A stretch of 43,524 nucleotides of DNA from Candidatus Saccharicenans subterraneus (GTDB taxonomy: Bacteria; Acidobacteriota; Aminicenantia; Aminicenantales; Saccharicenantaceae): assembly GCA_003426165.1 (NCBI GenBank), contig QUAH01000003.1:1-43524 (forward strand), read 5' to 3'. The position numbers and the translations under genes were made by a program. Positions 24,647 through 34,054 of the stretch are shown here, one piece after another. The first letter of the stretch is position 1. Each line of letters opens with the position of its first letter. The notes under the pieces are model-generated. The model saw only the letters and a list, made by a program, of their open reading frames with translations. It searched no databases and was not told where the DNA came from.

Positions 24647-27052
24647 AAGGTTTGTCTCGAACAGCCTGAAAATCCGCCGGTACTCGTCCACCCAGGAGGA
24701 GGTGTTCCGGAAGGAATGGTCCTCGGCCGGGTAGATGGCCACTTCCCAGTTTTCCTTACCCAGTTCAATCAGCCGCTGGGCCAGCCGGACCGTGTCCTGG
24801 AAATGGACGTTGGTATCGACCATGCCGTGGCAGATGAGGAGGGCGCCCTTCAGTCCCTCGGCGAAGTAGATTGGCGAGCTCTGCTTGTAGGCTTCCGGGT
24901 CCTTCTGGGGCAGGTTCAATATGTCCACGGTGTAGTTGGGGTGGTAGTGGGCCCAGTCGGTCACCGGGCGCAGGGCCGCCCCGGCCTTGAAGGTGTCGGT
25001 GGTGAACATGGCCATGAGGGTCAGGAAGCCGCCGTAGCTTCCGCCGTAGCAGCCTATGGCCCGGGGATTGACCTGGTACTTTTCCACCAGGAATTTAGCC
25101 CCGTCGACCACGTCATCCAGGTCCTTTCCGCCCATGTGGCGGTAGATGCCGGTGCGGAAGTCCCGGCCGTAGCCGCTGCTTCCCCGGTAGTCGACGTCCA
25201 GGACGAAGTAGCCGCTATCGCGGAGCAGGTTATGAAACATGAATTCCCGTTCATATGTGCTCCAGCCCCGGTGGGCGTTCTGCAGGTAGCCGGCACCGTG
25301 GATGAATATTACCGCCGGACGGTTGGGATGGGGATTGTCGGGCTTAAACAGCCGGGCATAGACCTCGACCCCGTCCCGGGCCTTAAAGGTAACAATCTCC
25401 GGGTCGTACCAGGGATAGGCCCGGAAGTCTGCGGTAGTTGATTGGGTGATCTGCTTGGGCTTGGAGGCTGGGGCCAGGGCCTGAAGGTAAAGCTCCGGCG
25501 GCCGGGTGCTGTAGGAATGGATGATGGCCACGGCGCTTTCGTCCGGGGAGAGATAGAATTCCCCCATGCCCGTGAGATTGGTCAGCCGGGTCTTTTTCCC
25601 GGTCTTAAGGTCCAGCACATAAAAATGGCGTTCCCCCGGATGGACCTCGCTCGAGACGAAATAGATTTTCTGGCCGTCCCGGGACAGCTCGGCCTGGGTC
25701 ACTTCATACTTGCCCTCGGTCAGGGCCTTCTTTTCCAGGCTGTCAACGTCCAGCCGGTAGAGGTGGGCGTAGCCGTTCTGTTCGGAGATAAAGGAAACAT
25801 GCCGGCTGTCCGGCCACCAGGAAATGCCGGTCAGACCCAGCGACCCGACCCAGGCCTCGTCGTGGACGTTTTCCAGGACCGCGGTTTTGCCGCTGGTCGG
25901 GTCAAGCAGGAACAGCCAGGCATCCTTGCGGTCTTCCGACTGGGCGATGAGCAGGCACTTCTTGCCGTCTGGCGACCACAGCCACTGCCGCGGGTTGACC
26001 TGGCGTTCGCCCTGCCCGTAATCCACCCAGCGGACTTCTCCGTTCTCGCTGTTGACGATACCCAGCCGGGTTAGCTGCGGGTTTTCGGCGGCCTTGGTGT
26101 GGGAGTTGATGGTCTCGGTGTAGCCGCTTCGGGTAACGTAATTGGGAACGATGGTGTTCCTGGCCGCGGTGATTGTTTCCGTTATCATGAACAGGACATA
26201 TTTCTCATCGGGCGTCGGCTCGACCGAAACCAGCCGCTGGTTTTCTGTCAGGAGGAAAGGCTTGCGCCTGGTGGTGACCTTGCTCAGGGCCGGCAGCAGG
26301 TCAGCCCCGCCGCCACCCCGGCCTAAGCCTTCAAAGCCCATCCTGAAAATATCCTTGAACAGGACCCGCTGCTGATCCTCGTACCATTTCTGGATTTCCG
26401 TGGGTTTTGGCGGTTCCGGCTGCTTTTCCCTGGTAAAGGAGGTGAGCTGGCGCAGGCTGCGGTCAGTGAGGCCCAGGACAAAGAGGTTGTCGCCGCTCTG
26501 GAAATAAACTTTCTTCTGGTCGTGGGTAAAGCCCAGGCTGGATTCGGCCTGGTCGGTGGCGGTGAGCTGGTCGGCCTTTTTGGAGGCCAGGTCGTAGAGG
26601 AAGATGTCGCCGTTCTGGTTGACCAGCAACCTCTTCTTCTCCCGGTCCCACTGCCAGGAGGTTCCGAAGCGCCCGAAGCCGAAGAAGCCGCGGAAGCGAC
26701 CGGCTCCACCGGCCGGCGGGTTTTCCAGGATTTTTTCCCGGGTGATTTTGACCGGCACCGGGTTGGCCAGGCTGACCGCATAAATTTCGGTTGTTTTTTC
26801 ATCGGGCTTTTTCCAGCGGAAGTAAAGTGTCTTGCCGTCAACGGCCCAGGCCGGGCTGGAGGGCGGGGTGCCGATGAACTCCTGGCCGGCCATGATTTTC
26901 TCGATGGCCAGCCGTGGCCGTTCCTCTCCGCTGCCGGGCGTGGCGGCTGCGGGCAGGCCAGGCGTGGCTAAAATGAACAGCACTGCCAGCAGGGCCGGCA
27001 GCATTCTTAGCAGGTCTTCGACATCAAGGCGTTTCGGGGACTTGAGGCGCAT
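24638..27052 (-). CDS. Secreted S9 family peptidase (prolyl oligopeptidase type)
   Basis: A serine peptidase of 804 residues with an N-terminal signal peptide (hydrophobic MLPALLAVLFILATPGLPA after a long polar start of about 16 residues). Residues about 60-545 form a beta-propeller of WD40-like/DPP-IV type repeats that restrict access to the active site. The C-terminal alpha/beta-hydrolase has the nucleophile in GGSYGG (Ser672), with Asp746 (MVDTNVHF) and His779 (EDHSF) completing the triad. A typical S9 oxyanion segment is FIHGAGY. This is a periplasmic or secreted oligopeptidase for peptide degradation. ATG 27052 follows a strong AGGAGGAAACG. It is convergent with the kinase-phospholyase fusion and stands alone. 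Confidence 0.95.
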   Translation of the reverse strand: MRLKSPKRLDVEDLLRMLPALLAVLFILATPGLPAAATPGSGEERPRLAIEKIMAGQEFIGTPPSSPAWAVDGKTLYFRWKKPDEKTTEIYAVSLANPVPVKITREKILENPPAGGAGRFRGFFGFGRFGTSWQWDREKKRLLVNQNGDIFLYDLASKKADQLTATDQAESSLGFTHDQKKVYFQSGDNLFVLGLTDRSLRQLTSFTREKQPEPPKPTEIQKWYEDQQRVLFKDIFRMGFEGLGRGGGGADLLPALSKVTTRRKPFLLTENQRLVSVEPTPDEKYVLFMITETITAARNTIVPNYVTRSGYTETINSHTKAAENPQLTRLGIVNSENGEVRWVDYGQGERQVNPRQWLWSPDGKKCLLIAQSEDRKDAWLFLLDPTSGKTAVLENVHDEAWVGSLGLTGISWWPDSRHVSFISEQNGYAHLYRLDVDSLEKKALTEGKYEVTQAELSRDGQKIYFVSSEVHPGERHFYVLDLKTGKKTRLTNLTGMGEFYLSPDESAVAIIHSYSTRPPELYLQALAPASKPKQITQSTTADFRAYPWYDPEIVTFKARDGVEVYARLFKPDNPHPNRPAVIFIHGAGYLQNAHRGWSTYEREFMFHNLLRDSGYFVLDVDYRGSSGYGRDFRTGIYRHMGGKDLDDVVDGAKFLVEKYQVNPRAIGCYGGSYGGFLTLMAMFTTDTFKAGAALRPVTDWAHYHPNYTVDILNLPQKDPEAYKQSSPIYFAEGLKGALLICHGMVDTNVHFQDTVRLAQRLIELGKENWEVAIYPAEDHSFRNTSSWVDEYRRIFRLFETNLKK

Positions 27053-28667
27053 CGTTTCCTCCTCACAGATATTTATTTTTTAGATTTATGAACCATCCGG
27101 ATTCTTCCATTTTTTTCTACCGCACATCCCGGGGCGGACCTGGTTGGCCCGGATAGCCCGCTGGTCCCGGCCAGATTTTTTTGCTGATCCAGCCAGGTTC
27201 TTCTGGCCGGGCCCGGGAGTCGGGCTCGTTTTTTAATGCATCGGCTCGCAATTCAAACTTAAATTGTCGCCACAACCGCCGGCGATGATTTTATTTCTGG
27301 CCGATTAAATCCTATTAATTCCATTCAAGTTTTCCGTTCGGCCAGCCGGCAATCATCTCAATAATATATGCCATTCACCCGGCCCTGATAAAGAAGAAAA
27401 AAATTCCTGCCCCGGGCCCCGTTTTTTAAAACTTAAAGCCACCCTGCTAATCCAGGACCGATTACCGATCATTGGCGGCAACTTTTTCCATTCATTCTGC
27501 CCGTCTGGTTATTTTGACCCGTTAACTTTTTGCCGGGAGCCAGCCGGCCCGCTTTTCCCCCGGCGGGGGAAAGTCATTTCGGGATAAATTTTAACGAAGG
27601 TGTAAAAGAAAATCGGTCATCGGGTTTTTCCCGACCAGGGGTCTTGGTGAGTTCGGTTTGCCGCCGGAGAAAGCAGCCGGGTGGCCCAGATAAGGGCTGA
27701 CAACCAGGCTTCCGGCCAGGGATGATGGCCACTAACGGGGCGACTTCACGTCCAGGGAGACAGGCCGCCCGCATGGTCTTCATTCTGTGTACCTTAAAAA
27801 CCAAAGGTTGAGCAGCCATGACCGGACCCTTCCCGCAAGCTCGCCTGCGATGGTCCACAAGGTCCCGGACCTGACCCCTCCTTTTTGGGCCATGACCGGT
27901 AAATCCTTTACTTACAGCATCGTGGAAAACAGGGGGGTGAGGCGCGATGAGGCGCCGGGTGCCGTTAAATTCACCCTGTTAAACATCCCGATGGGTGATT
28001 GTCAGGCTTCTAGGGCCATGAGATAGTGGGCTCGCCTCAGTTTGAGGCGAGGCCAAGGTTGCTGAGGAAAGGGAGGGGGAGGAAGATCCTTCTCCTCTTT
28101 CCTCCTTCTTCCTCATCCAACCCCTTGACCTCTTTTTTTTACCCGCATTCAAGAGACTCTCGCTTCATTATTATTAATAATTATTAGTCTTAGGTTTTCC
28201 CGGCCTGCCTTGCTCTTATGATCCGGCTCCGGACTGTCCATTCTGACCTGTATGAGCCTGGATTGAGACTGAAGTGCACATAACTGGGGGCAGGCTTTCG
28301 GTTTGAACGTCTGGTGAGTGGCCTGAAAGCCAGGAAAAAGGTCTGGCCCGAAACCGGGAAGAAGAATGAGATTGAAATCCCGTTTCCCATTTGAAGCCCA
28401 TGGCCAATCTTCAAGCTGGCATTTTTCCGCAGCCTTATTCTGATAGGCCGGGTTATTGGAGGGAAGGTTGTTTTCCTGTTCCTGCCGGTATAATTATGCC
28501 TGGTAGTCATTTAACATGAAAAATTGCGGCCACGATCTTAATCATCGATTCAGGTGGTCTGGAAAAAATATCGGTTATCTGGTATTAATACCTCTGGTCA
28601 GAGGGAACTGAAGTGTTAAAGGAATGATGGGTAGCACTGCGTTTTTGGGTATAAGAAGGTTGAAAAA
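27053..28667 (+). other. 1.6-kb intergenic region without a recognised gene
   Basis: This long gap separates two divergently transcribed genes. I find no gene I can support. A reading frame at 27787-28026 and others are open by chance in GC-rich DNA and lack ribosome binding sites. Structured elements are a 9-bp hairpin (28031-28051), an AT palindrome ATTATTAATAAT (28168-28179) and a perfect palindrome GGTATTAATACC at 28581-28592, about 80 bp before the MEMO gene. An unannotated RNA is possible. Confidence 0.5.
28031..28051 (+). other. Perfect 9-bp hairpin
   Basis: CTCGCCTCA (28031-28039) and TGAGGCGAG (28043-28051) form a perfect stem with a 3-nt loop GTT. No T-run follows, so it is not a normal terminator. 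It may be part of a structured RNA, or a degraded repeat. Confidence 0.4.
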
Positions 28668-29903
28668 ATGAACCGTTCACCCGAGAAGAAGTCTCCGTTG
28701 AAACTCAGACCCGACCTGGAATTCCAGCCCATGGAATACCAGGGACGCAAAGGTGTCCTGGTCAGCGACCGGCTGGGACTGATCAAGAACCCGGTCCTGC
28801 TCCAGGGTGAAGCCCTGGAAGTGCTGGCCCTGATCGACGGCCAGCATGATGACCAGGACATCCGCCTGGAATTTCTGAGGAAGCGAGGTTACAGCCTGAA
28901 GGGGGCCGGGCTGGTGGGAGAGATTCTGCAGAGTTTCCGGCAGCTGTGGCTCCTGGACACCCCGGAATTCCGGCGGCGCAAGCGGGAGCTGGTGCAGGAG
29001 TTTGCCGCCCTGCCGGTTAGGGAGCCGGCCCTGGCCGGGGAAGCCTACCCGGAGCGCCCGGAAGAGCTGAAGAAGCTCCTTTCGGAAATCCTGGATCTCG
29101 AGAAATTGCCCCCGGAAGTGGAAAGGCTTGTTTCAGACCGCAACCCGTCCGTGCTGGTCGCTCCCCACATCGACCTGCGGCGCGGGCAGCGACTTTATTC
29201 CCTGGCCTATAGGTCGCTGGCCGGGAAAAAATTCCGGCGGGTAATTGTGCTGGGAACGGGACATGCGGTGGAAAACGGCACCATTTCCCTGACCGAAAAG
29301 GATTTTTCCACGCCACTTGGCCGGGTGAAGACGGAAAAAGAATTGGTGGACAGCCTGAGAAAGGCGGGCGGCATTCTGGTTGCCCCGGATGATTTCGCCC
29401 ATAAGAAGGAGCACTCCATAGAATTTCAGATTCTGTTCCTGCAGCATCTCCTGGGTAATGATTTCCAGCTGGTCCCGGTGCTCTTTGGCTCTTTTATGCC
29501 CTGGCTGGAAACGGCCGGTCGAGCTTCGGAAATACCCGGGCTTAAGCCATTCCTGGATGTCCTGGCCGGGGCCGCGGCCGGGCCCGGCACCCTGGTGGTG
29601 GCCGGGGTGGATTTCTGCCACGTAGGGCCCAGGTTCGGACACCAGCAGACAGCTTCCGAGCTAAAAGAAGCGGTGGTGGCCTATGACCATGACCTGGTGG
29701 AAGCCCTGCTCGGCTGGCAACCGGAATCCTTCTGGGACCAGGTCAGGTCAAGTGGCGACCGGTTTAACGTCTGCGGTTTCCCGGTGCTGGCCTCGCTCCT
29801 GGAAATATTCCAGAAGCGCGAGGGATTTTTCCTCGGCTATGAGCTGTCGGAAGAACAGGCTACCGGCTCGGCCGTAAGCTTTGCCGCGCTGCTCTATTTC
29901 TGA
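28668..29903 (+). CDS. MEMO-family protein (AmmeMemoRadiSam system protein B) with N-terminal PqqD-like extension
   Basis: A protein of 411 residues. Residues about 120-410 are the MEMO/AmmeMemo dioxygenase-like domain, with the metal ligands visible as His167 (APHIDLRRG), His249 (EHSIEFQ) and Cys317 (DFCHVG). Human MEMO1 binds iron or copper through the same set. The first 115 residues are extra: MEYQGRKGVLVSDRLGLIK, then VLALIDGQHDDQDIRLEF, which resemble a small PqqD-like winged-helix peptide-binding module. In many anaerobes MEMO homologues sit with a radical SAM enzyme and an AMMECR1 protein; neither is in the window. The role is unknown. AGAAGG precedes ATG 28668. Confidence 0.85.
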   Translation: MNRSPEKKSPLKLRPDLEFQPMEYQGRKGVLVSDRLGLIKNPVLLQGEALEVLALIDGQHDDQDIRLEFLRKRGYSLKGAGLVGEILQSFRQLWLLDTPEFRRRKRELVQEFAALPVREPALAGEAYPERPEELKKLLSEILDLEKLPPEVERLVSDRNPSVLVAPHIDLRRGQRLYSLAYRSLAGKKFRRVIVLGTGHAVENGTISLTEKDFSTPLGRVKTEKELVDSLRKAGGILVAPDDFAHKKEHSIEFQILFLQHLLGNDFQLVPVLFGSFMPWLETAGRASEIPGLKPFLDVLAGAAAGPGTLVVAGVDFCHVGPRFGHQQTASELKEAVVAYDHDLVEALLGWQPESFWDQVRSSGDRFNVCGFPVLASLLEIFQKREGFFLGYELSEEQATGSAVSFAALLYF

Positions 29904-29962
29904 TTTCAGTTTTTGAACTCTATCCTGTATAATTCTGCCTGAAAAACATTCCGGAGGCGAAC

Positions 29963-30808
29963 ATGACCGATTTTGGCGGAGCCCTGAAGAACCTATCAGA
30001 AGTCAAAAAGTATAAGCTGGCCATCGTCGGCGTCCCCTTTGATGAAAAGTCGAGTTTCAGAAGGGGCGCGGCCGCCGGTCCGGAAGCCATACGCCGGGTT
30101 TCCACCGGCAAGTGTTATAACCCCGATACCGAGCTGGGAGTGGACCTGTCCGAGGAGACCGTGCTGGTTGACCTGGGAGATGTCGACACCTCGGGCGACA
30201 TGCTCAAGACCTTTGCCGGGATAGAAGATAAGGTAGGCCGGGTTGTGGCCGACGGGGCGGTGCCCATCATCCTGGGCGGCGACCACTCCATTACCTACCC
30301 GGCGGTTAAGGCCGTGGCCGGAAAATTCAAGAGCCTGGACCTGCTCCACCTGGACGCCCACCCCGACATGTACCAGGACCTCTACGGCGACCGCCTGTCC
30401 CATGCCTGCCCCATGGCCAGGATCCTGGAAGACGGGCTGGTCAAGAACCTGGTCCAGGTGGGTATCCGGGCCACCACCCCGGAAATGGAAGCCATGGCCA
30501 GGAAATACCGGGTGCGGACCATAACCGCCCGCGAATACCCGGAAAAACCCAGGCTGGAGTTCAAGAACCCGCTCTACATCTCGCTCGACCTGGACGTTTT
30601 TGACCCGGCCTATGCCCCGGGCGTCTCCCACCACGAGCCAGGCGGCCTGACTTCCAGGCAGGTGCTGGATTTAATCCAGAACTTAAAGGCCAGGATTGTG
30701 GCCTTTGACCTGGTGGAGCTGAATCCGTCGCGGGATGTTTCGGAGATTACCGCCAGCCTGGCTTTCAAGTTGATAAAAGAAATTGCCGGGAAGATAGTCA
30801 GACCGTAA
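29963..30808 (+). CDS. speB: Agmatinase / arginase-family ureohydrolase
   Basis: An enzyme of 281 residues that hydrolyses agmatine to putrescine and urea, or a related guanidino compound, using two manganese ions. The metal-binding signatures are GGDHS (Asp107, His108), DAHPD (Asp131, His133, Asp135) and SLDLDVFDPAYAPG (Asp209, Asp211). The shape and length match agmatinases more than arginases. The ribosome binding site is CCGGAGGCG before ATG 29963. It is 19 bp before the M64 peptidase start, and 59 bp after MEMO, so these three may be one transcript. Substrate assignment within the ureohydrolase family is probable, not certain. Confidence 0.9.
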   Translation: MTDFGGALKNLSEVKKYKLAIVGVPFDEKSSFRRGAAAGPEAIRRVSTGKCYNPDTELGVDLSEETVLVDLGDVDTSGDMLKTFAGIEDKVGRVVADGAVPIILGGDHSITYPAVKAVAGKFKSLDLLHLDAHPDMYQDLYGDRLSHACPMARILEDGLVKNLVQVGIRATTPEMEAMARKYRVRTITAREYPEKPRLEFKNPLYISLDLDVFDPAYAPGVSHHEPGGLTSRQVLDLIQNLKARIVAFDLVELNPSRDVSEITASLAFKLIKEIAGKIVRP

Positions 30809-30827
30809 ATCAAGAAGGAGGGCAGCC

Positions 30828-32309
30828 ATGAAAAAATACCTGGTTTTGTTGCTGGGAGCGATTATCGTCGCCTTCATCATTTATTCCGTGGGGGCCCAGG
30901 ACAAGCCTGACTTTGACCGCTATTTCCTGGACGCCACCATGCGAATTGATTATTACCATGCCGGCGACCACCGGGAGGAAATCGTCACCCTGGACCGGGT
31001 TTACAGGCAGGGTGTCTGGGCCGGGCCGGTAAAAAACCTGGTTGACCCGTTCATGCGTGGCCGGTACTGCGCCAAAATATACGACGCCGCTTCCGGCCAG
31101 CTGCTCTATGCCCGGGCCTTTGACAGCCTGTTCGGTGAATACAAGACCACGGAAGAAGCCCTCAAGGGTATCAAGCGGACCTTTCATGAATCGGTGCTCG
31201 TCCCGTATCCAAAGAATAAAATTGTCTTCACCCTGGAAGCCCGGGACCGCGAGAATAATTTTCACAAGATATTCTCCGAAGAAATCGACCCGGCCTCGAT
31301 TTATATAGTCAGGGAGAAAACCGAGCCCGGGGTCAGGGTCTACGAGCTGGTCAAGAACGGCTCACCCCACGACAGGGTGGACGTGGTCTTCCTGGCCGAG
31401 GGCTATACCGCCGACGAAGAGGCCAAGCTCCGGAAAGACCTGGAGCGGTTTGTCCAGGTATTTTTCAGCCTGGAGCCTTATAAAAGCCAGAAGGATAGGT
31501 TCAATATCTACGGCGTCTTCAAGCCGTCGGCCGAAAGCGGCTGCGACGAGCCTTCCCACGGCCAGTTCAAGCAGACTACCCTGGGTTGCAGCTTCGATTC
31601 TTTTGGCTCGGAGCGCTACCTTTTAACCGAGGATAACCGGCGGGTTCGCGACGTGGCCGCGGCCGCGCCCTACGACGCCCTGCTGATCATGGTCAACCAC
31701 AACCGCTACGGCGGCGGTGGAATCTACAACCTTTACTGCACCTTCACCACCGACAACCAGTGGTATGAATACCTGATGCTCCACGAGTTCGGGCATTCTT
31801 TTACCGGACTGGCCGACGAGTATTACACTTCCCAGGTGGCCTACAACGAGTTCTACCCGCGCGGGGTGGAGCCGGTGGAGCCCAACATCACCGCCTTGCT
31901 GGACCCGGCCAAACTTAAATGGAAGAGCCTGGTCACTCCCGGGGTGGAGATTCCAACGCCCTGGGAAAAGGAAGAATTCGACCGGATGGACACGGCTTAC
32001 CAGAAGATCCGGATGGAAGTTAACGAGAAGATTGCCAGGATGAAGAGGGAAGGAGCTCCGAAAGAAGAGGTGGCCCGCCTGGAAGAAGAGAGCGAACGGC
32101 TGTCGGCCGAGCAGGCCCGGAAGGTCGATGAATTCCTGGCCAAGAGCAGGTATGCCGGTAAGGTTGGAGCCTTTGAGGGGGCCGGGTATTCTTCAACCGG
32201 GCTTTACCGGCCGGCCGTGGATTGCATCATGTTCACCAAGGGCAAGAAACCCTTCTGCCCGGTCTGCCAGGAGGCCGTGCGCCTGATGATTGAATTTTAT
32301 TGCCGCTGA
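30828..32309 (+). CDS. Exported M64-family metallopeptidase (IgA-peptidase-like)
   Basis: A secreted zinc peptidase of 493 residues. The N-terminal signal peptide is visible as KKYLVLLLGAIIVAFIIYSV. Residues about 20-160 form the M64 N-terminal domain. The catalytic domain carries HEFGHSFTGLADE (His319, Glu320, His323, with Asp330), the zinc motif of family M64, preceded by DALLIMVNHNRYGGGGI. An insertion at about 385-440 (KIRMEVNEKIARMKREGAPKEEVARLEEES) is a predicted coiled coil not needed for the family. Two Cys near the end (CPVCQEA) may be structural. The strong ribosome binding site is AAGGAGGG. The name IgA peptidase comes from a few members; here general protein degradation is more likely. 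Confidence 0.93.
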   Translation: MKKYLVLLLGAIIVAFIIYSVGAQDKPDFDRYFLDATMRIDYYHAGDHREEIVTLDRVYRQGVWAGPVKNLVDPFMRGRYCAKIYDAASGQLLYARAFDSLFGEYKTTEEALKGIKRTFHESVLVPYPKNKIVFTLEARDRENNFHKIFSEEIDPASIYIVREKTEPGVRVYELVKNGSPHDRVDVVFLAEGYTADEEAKLRKDLERFVQVFFSLEPYKSQKDRFNIYGVFKPSAESGCDEPSHGQFKQTTLGCSFDSFGSERYLLTEDNRRVRDVAAAAPYDALLIMVNHNRYGGGGIYNLYCTFTTDNQWYEYLMLHEFGHSFTGLADEYYTSQVAYNEFYPRGVEPVEPNITALLDPAKLKWKSLVTPGVEIPTPWEKEEFDRMDTAYQKIRMEVNEKIARMKREGAPKEEVARLEEESERLSAEQARKVDEFLAKSRYAGKVGAFEGAGYSSTGLYRPAVDCIMFTKGKKPFCPVCQEAVRLMIEFYCR

Positions 32310-32348
32310 GGGCTTGCGGGCGATATATTTTTGCGCCCGGGACATTTT

Positions 32349-32380
32349 ATTTAATTAAATACTTTTCATTTAATTAAATA
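32349..32380 (+). promoter_or_regulatory. Twin 13-bp AT-rich palindromes
   Basis: ATTTAATTAAATA occurs at 32349-32361 and again at 32368-32380, 19 bp apart, each containing a perfect palindrome. The distance is close to two helical turns, so two dimers of one regulator could sit on the same face of the DNA. No adjacent gene is an obvious target. Confidence 0.4.
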
Positions 32381-33314
32381 TTTTGAATCCAAGTCGTCCA
32401 TCCTATTCATCGCGGGCCATTCCTTTCCGATTATCTCCAGGGATTATCCGCGGATTAAAAGCCCGGCTCAGGTCGGGGAGGGAGTTAAGGTATCATTTTA
32501 TTTACACGTTAGCCGAGGCTTTGGTCCGGTGCGGGTGCTGGTACCATATCCCCGGTTCTGAAACCGGTGGCCCGGATCAAAAAATGGCCAGCTGTCAGCG
32601 CCAACATTGAGGCCAGGCTCTTAAATTAAGAACCGGGAGCCATGGCCCGGTCTTGGCCAGAGGTGATGATGAGTCGATCCGGTCCCGGTCGATTTAAGGA
32701 ATAAGGTGAAATCCGCGGGAAGCAGACCCGGCCCTTCTGGATAATGCAGGCCGCCACCATCCATCGATCTGGTTATTCGTATCAGTAACTCTTGGTGCGG
32801 AGCCTGGGAATATTAACTGTGGCCAGCTCGTCGGTCAGCCAGAACCGGCCGATGGCTTTATTGCCTCGGTCTTTGCCCGGAACAATTTGTAAAAGGTATA
32901 AAAAGCGTGTCCGTCAAAGAAGCTAGAAATGAATGCGGTAGGAAAGTATTTGAAAAAATTGTGACGTGAAGAGATGCGGGCTGTTGTCAGCAAAAGGGGG
33001 GTTGATGATGGGAACCAAAAAGGTGGGGGCTTTCCCCAGCCCGCCCAGGAAAGCCACTATTATTATATTCCACCCGGAAGCAAAATCAAGCATTTTTTTA
33101 AATTTTAATTTTATGAATATCAGTAGCTTACAAAAAATTTTTCTAATCTTGCGTTAACGTTATCAATTTTTTTGACCGTGACGGCCTGGAAACGGTGATC
33201 TCTGACCGCCGGTAACCAGGCCAGCCGATTTTTCTTCTTCTGGCCGATGGTTCTGCCGCCAGAGTGCCTGGAAATTAGCTGGTTATGATGAGATGCCCGT
33301 CCTTCGGAACAACT

Positions 33315-33338
33315 ATATATGAACGGTTATTCATATAT
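33315..33338 (+). repeat. 9-bp inverted repeat
   Basis: ATATATGAA (33315-33323) and TTCATATAT (33330-33338) form an inverted repeat around CGGTTA. It resembles a regulator site or hairpin; the function is unknown. Confidence 0.45.
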
Positions 33339-33544
33339 CAGGACCGGGCAGGTTCGGAAAATCCAGGTTGCCAGCCCCAGCCGCCGGGTATAGAATTCAT
33401 TTACGAGCATAGAATTTAAACTTAATTATCGACAGAGGGCAGGAATAATTAGAAAATAAAAAAAGAGCAGTTAAAAAGAAACAGTAAGAAAGGACTAGCG
33501 ATTGCCCCGGAATTTTTGCTGAGATGAAGTGGTTCTGTCAGGTC

Positions 33545-33610
33545 AGTGGCCGCTAGTAAAATTCGGGCTGACCGGTCAGTTGCCGCTCTTGAAGTTCGGG
33601 CTGACCGGTC
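33545..33610 (+). repeat. 33-bp tandem direct repeat upstream of DUF3467 gene
   Basis: Two adjacent 33-bp copies, 33545-33577 and 33578-33610, share AGT-GCCGCT at the start and TTCGGGCTGACCGGTC at the end. GACCGGTC is itself palindromic. A partial copy (CTGTCAGGTC) precedes the first. They end 43 bp before the DUF3467 start, so they may be binding sites for its regulator. Confidence 0.7.
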
Positions 33611-33653
33611 TCGCCGAGAAATAGGAAAGCAAATTTAACGAGGAGAATGAAAA

Positions 33654-33950
33654 ATGAACAGGGATGACCTGAAGGACAAGAAAATCGACATCAAGGTTGA
33701 TGAGCACATTGCCGTCGGCCAGTACTCCAACCTGGCCGCCATCAGGCACAGCCGGGAGGAATTCATCTTTGATTTTGCCTTCATCTTTCCCGACGGGCCG
33801 ATGGGTAAGCTGGTCTCGCGCCTCATCCTGAGCCCGGCCCACGCCAAGCGGTTTGCTGAGGCCCTGGAAGGTAACATAAAAAGGTATGAAGAGATGTTCG
33901 GGCCGATCGTCCCGGCCGATGTGCCGCCTGGCGTTGGCTTCATCCAGTAG
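33654..33950 (+). CDS. DUF3467 protein
   Basis: A soluble protein of 98 residues. The DUF3467 pattern is clear: ASN-like YSNLAAIRHSREEFIFDFAFIFP, then RLILSPAHAKRFAEALEGNIKRYEEMFG. The family is widespread and uncharacterised, thought to be a small dimeric alpha/beta protein. ATG 33654 follows CGAGGAGA. It stands alone, with a 33-bp direct repeat upstream, and FadL starts 104 bp later. Confidence 0.9.
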   Translation: MNRDDLKDKKIDIKVDEHIAVGQYSNLAAIRHSREEFIFDFAFIFPDGPMGKLVSRLILSPAHAKRFAEALEGNIKRYEEMFGPIVPADVPPGVGFIQ

Positions 33951-34054
33951 GGCCGTAAAGTTTTCTGGCTGGCTTGACAACCCCCGATAAATTTAATAAA
34001 AGAAAGCCAGAATAATTTGTGGGCATAAGTCGCTGAGGACGAGGAGGGATGGAA

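Larger units (their letters stand above)
32310..33653 (+). other. 1.3-kb intergenic region with short repeats, no recognised gene
   Basis: No supportable gene. Short open frames at 32383-32610 and 32966-33157 have no ribosome binding site and no protein-like composition. The region holds the twin AT palindromes at 32349-32380, an inverted repeat GGCTTTCC/GGAAAGCC at 33028-33055, nested inverted repeats at 33183-33222 (GGCCTGG/CCAGGCC around CGGT/ACCG), the 9-bp inverted repeat at 33315-33338, and the 33-bp direct repeat just before the DUF3467 gene. A regulatory RNA cannot be excluded. Confidence 0.5.

Noticed and set aside
27787..28026. Possible 79-codon gene in the long gap
   Set aside because: There is no ribosome binding site, no hydrophobic pattern or known motif, and the sequence composition fits chance opening.
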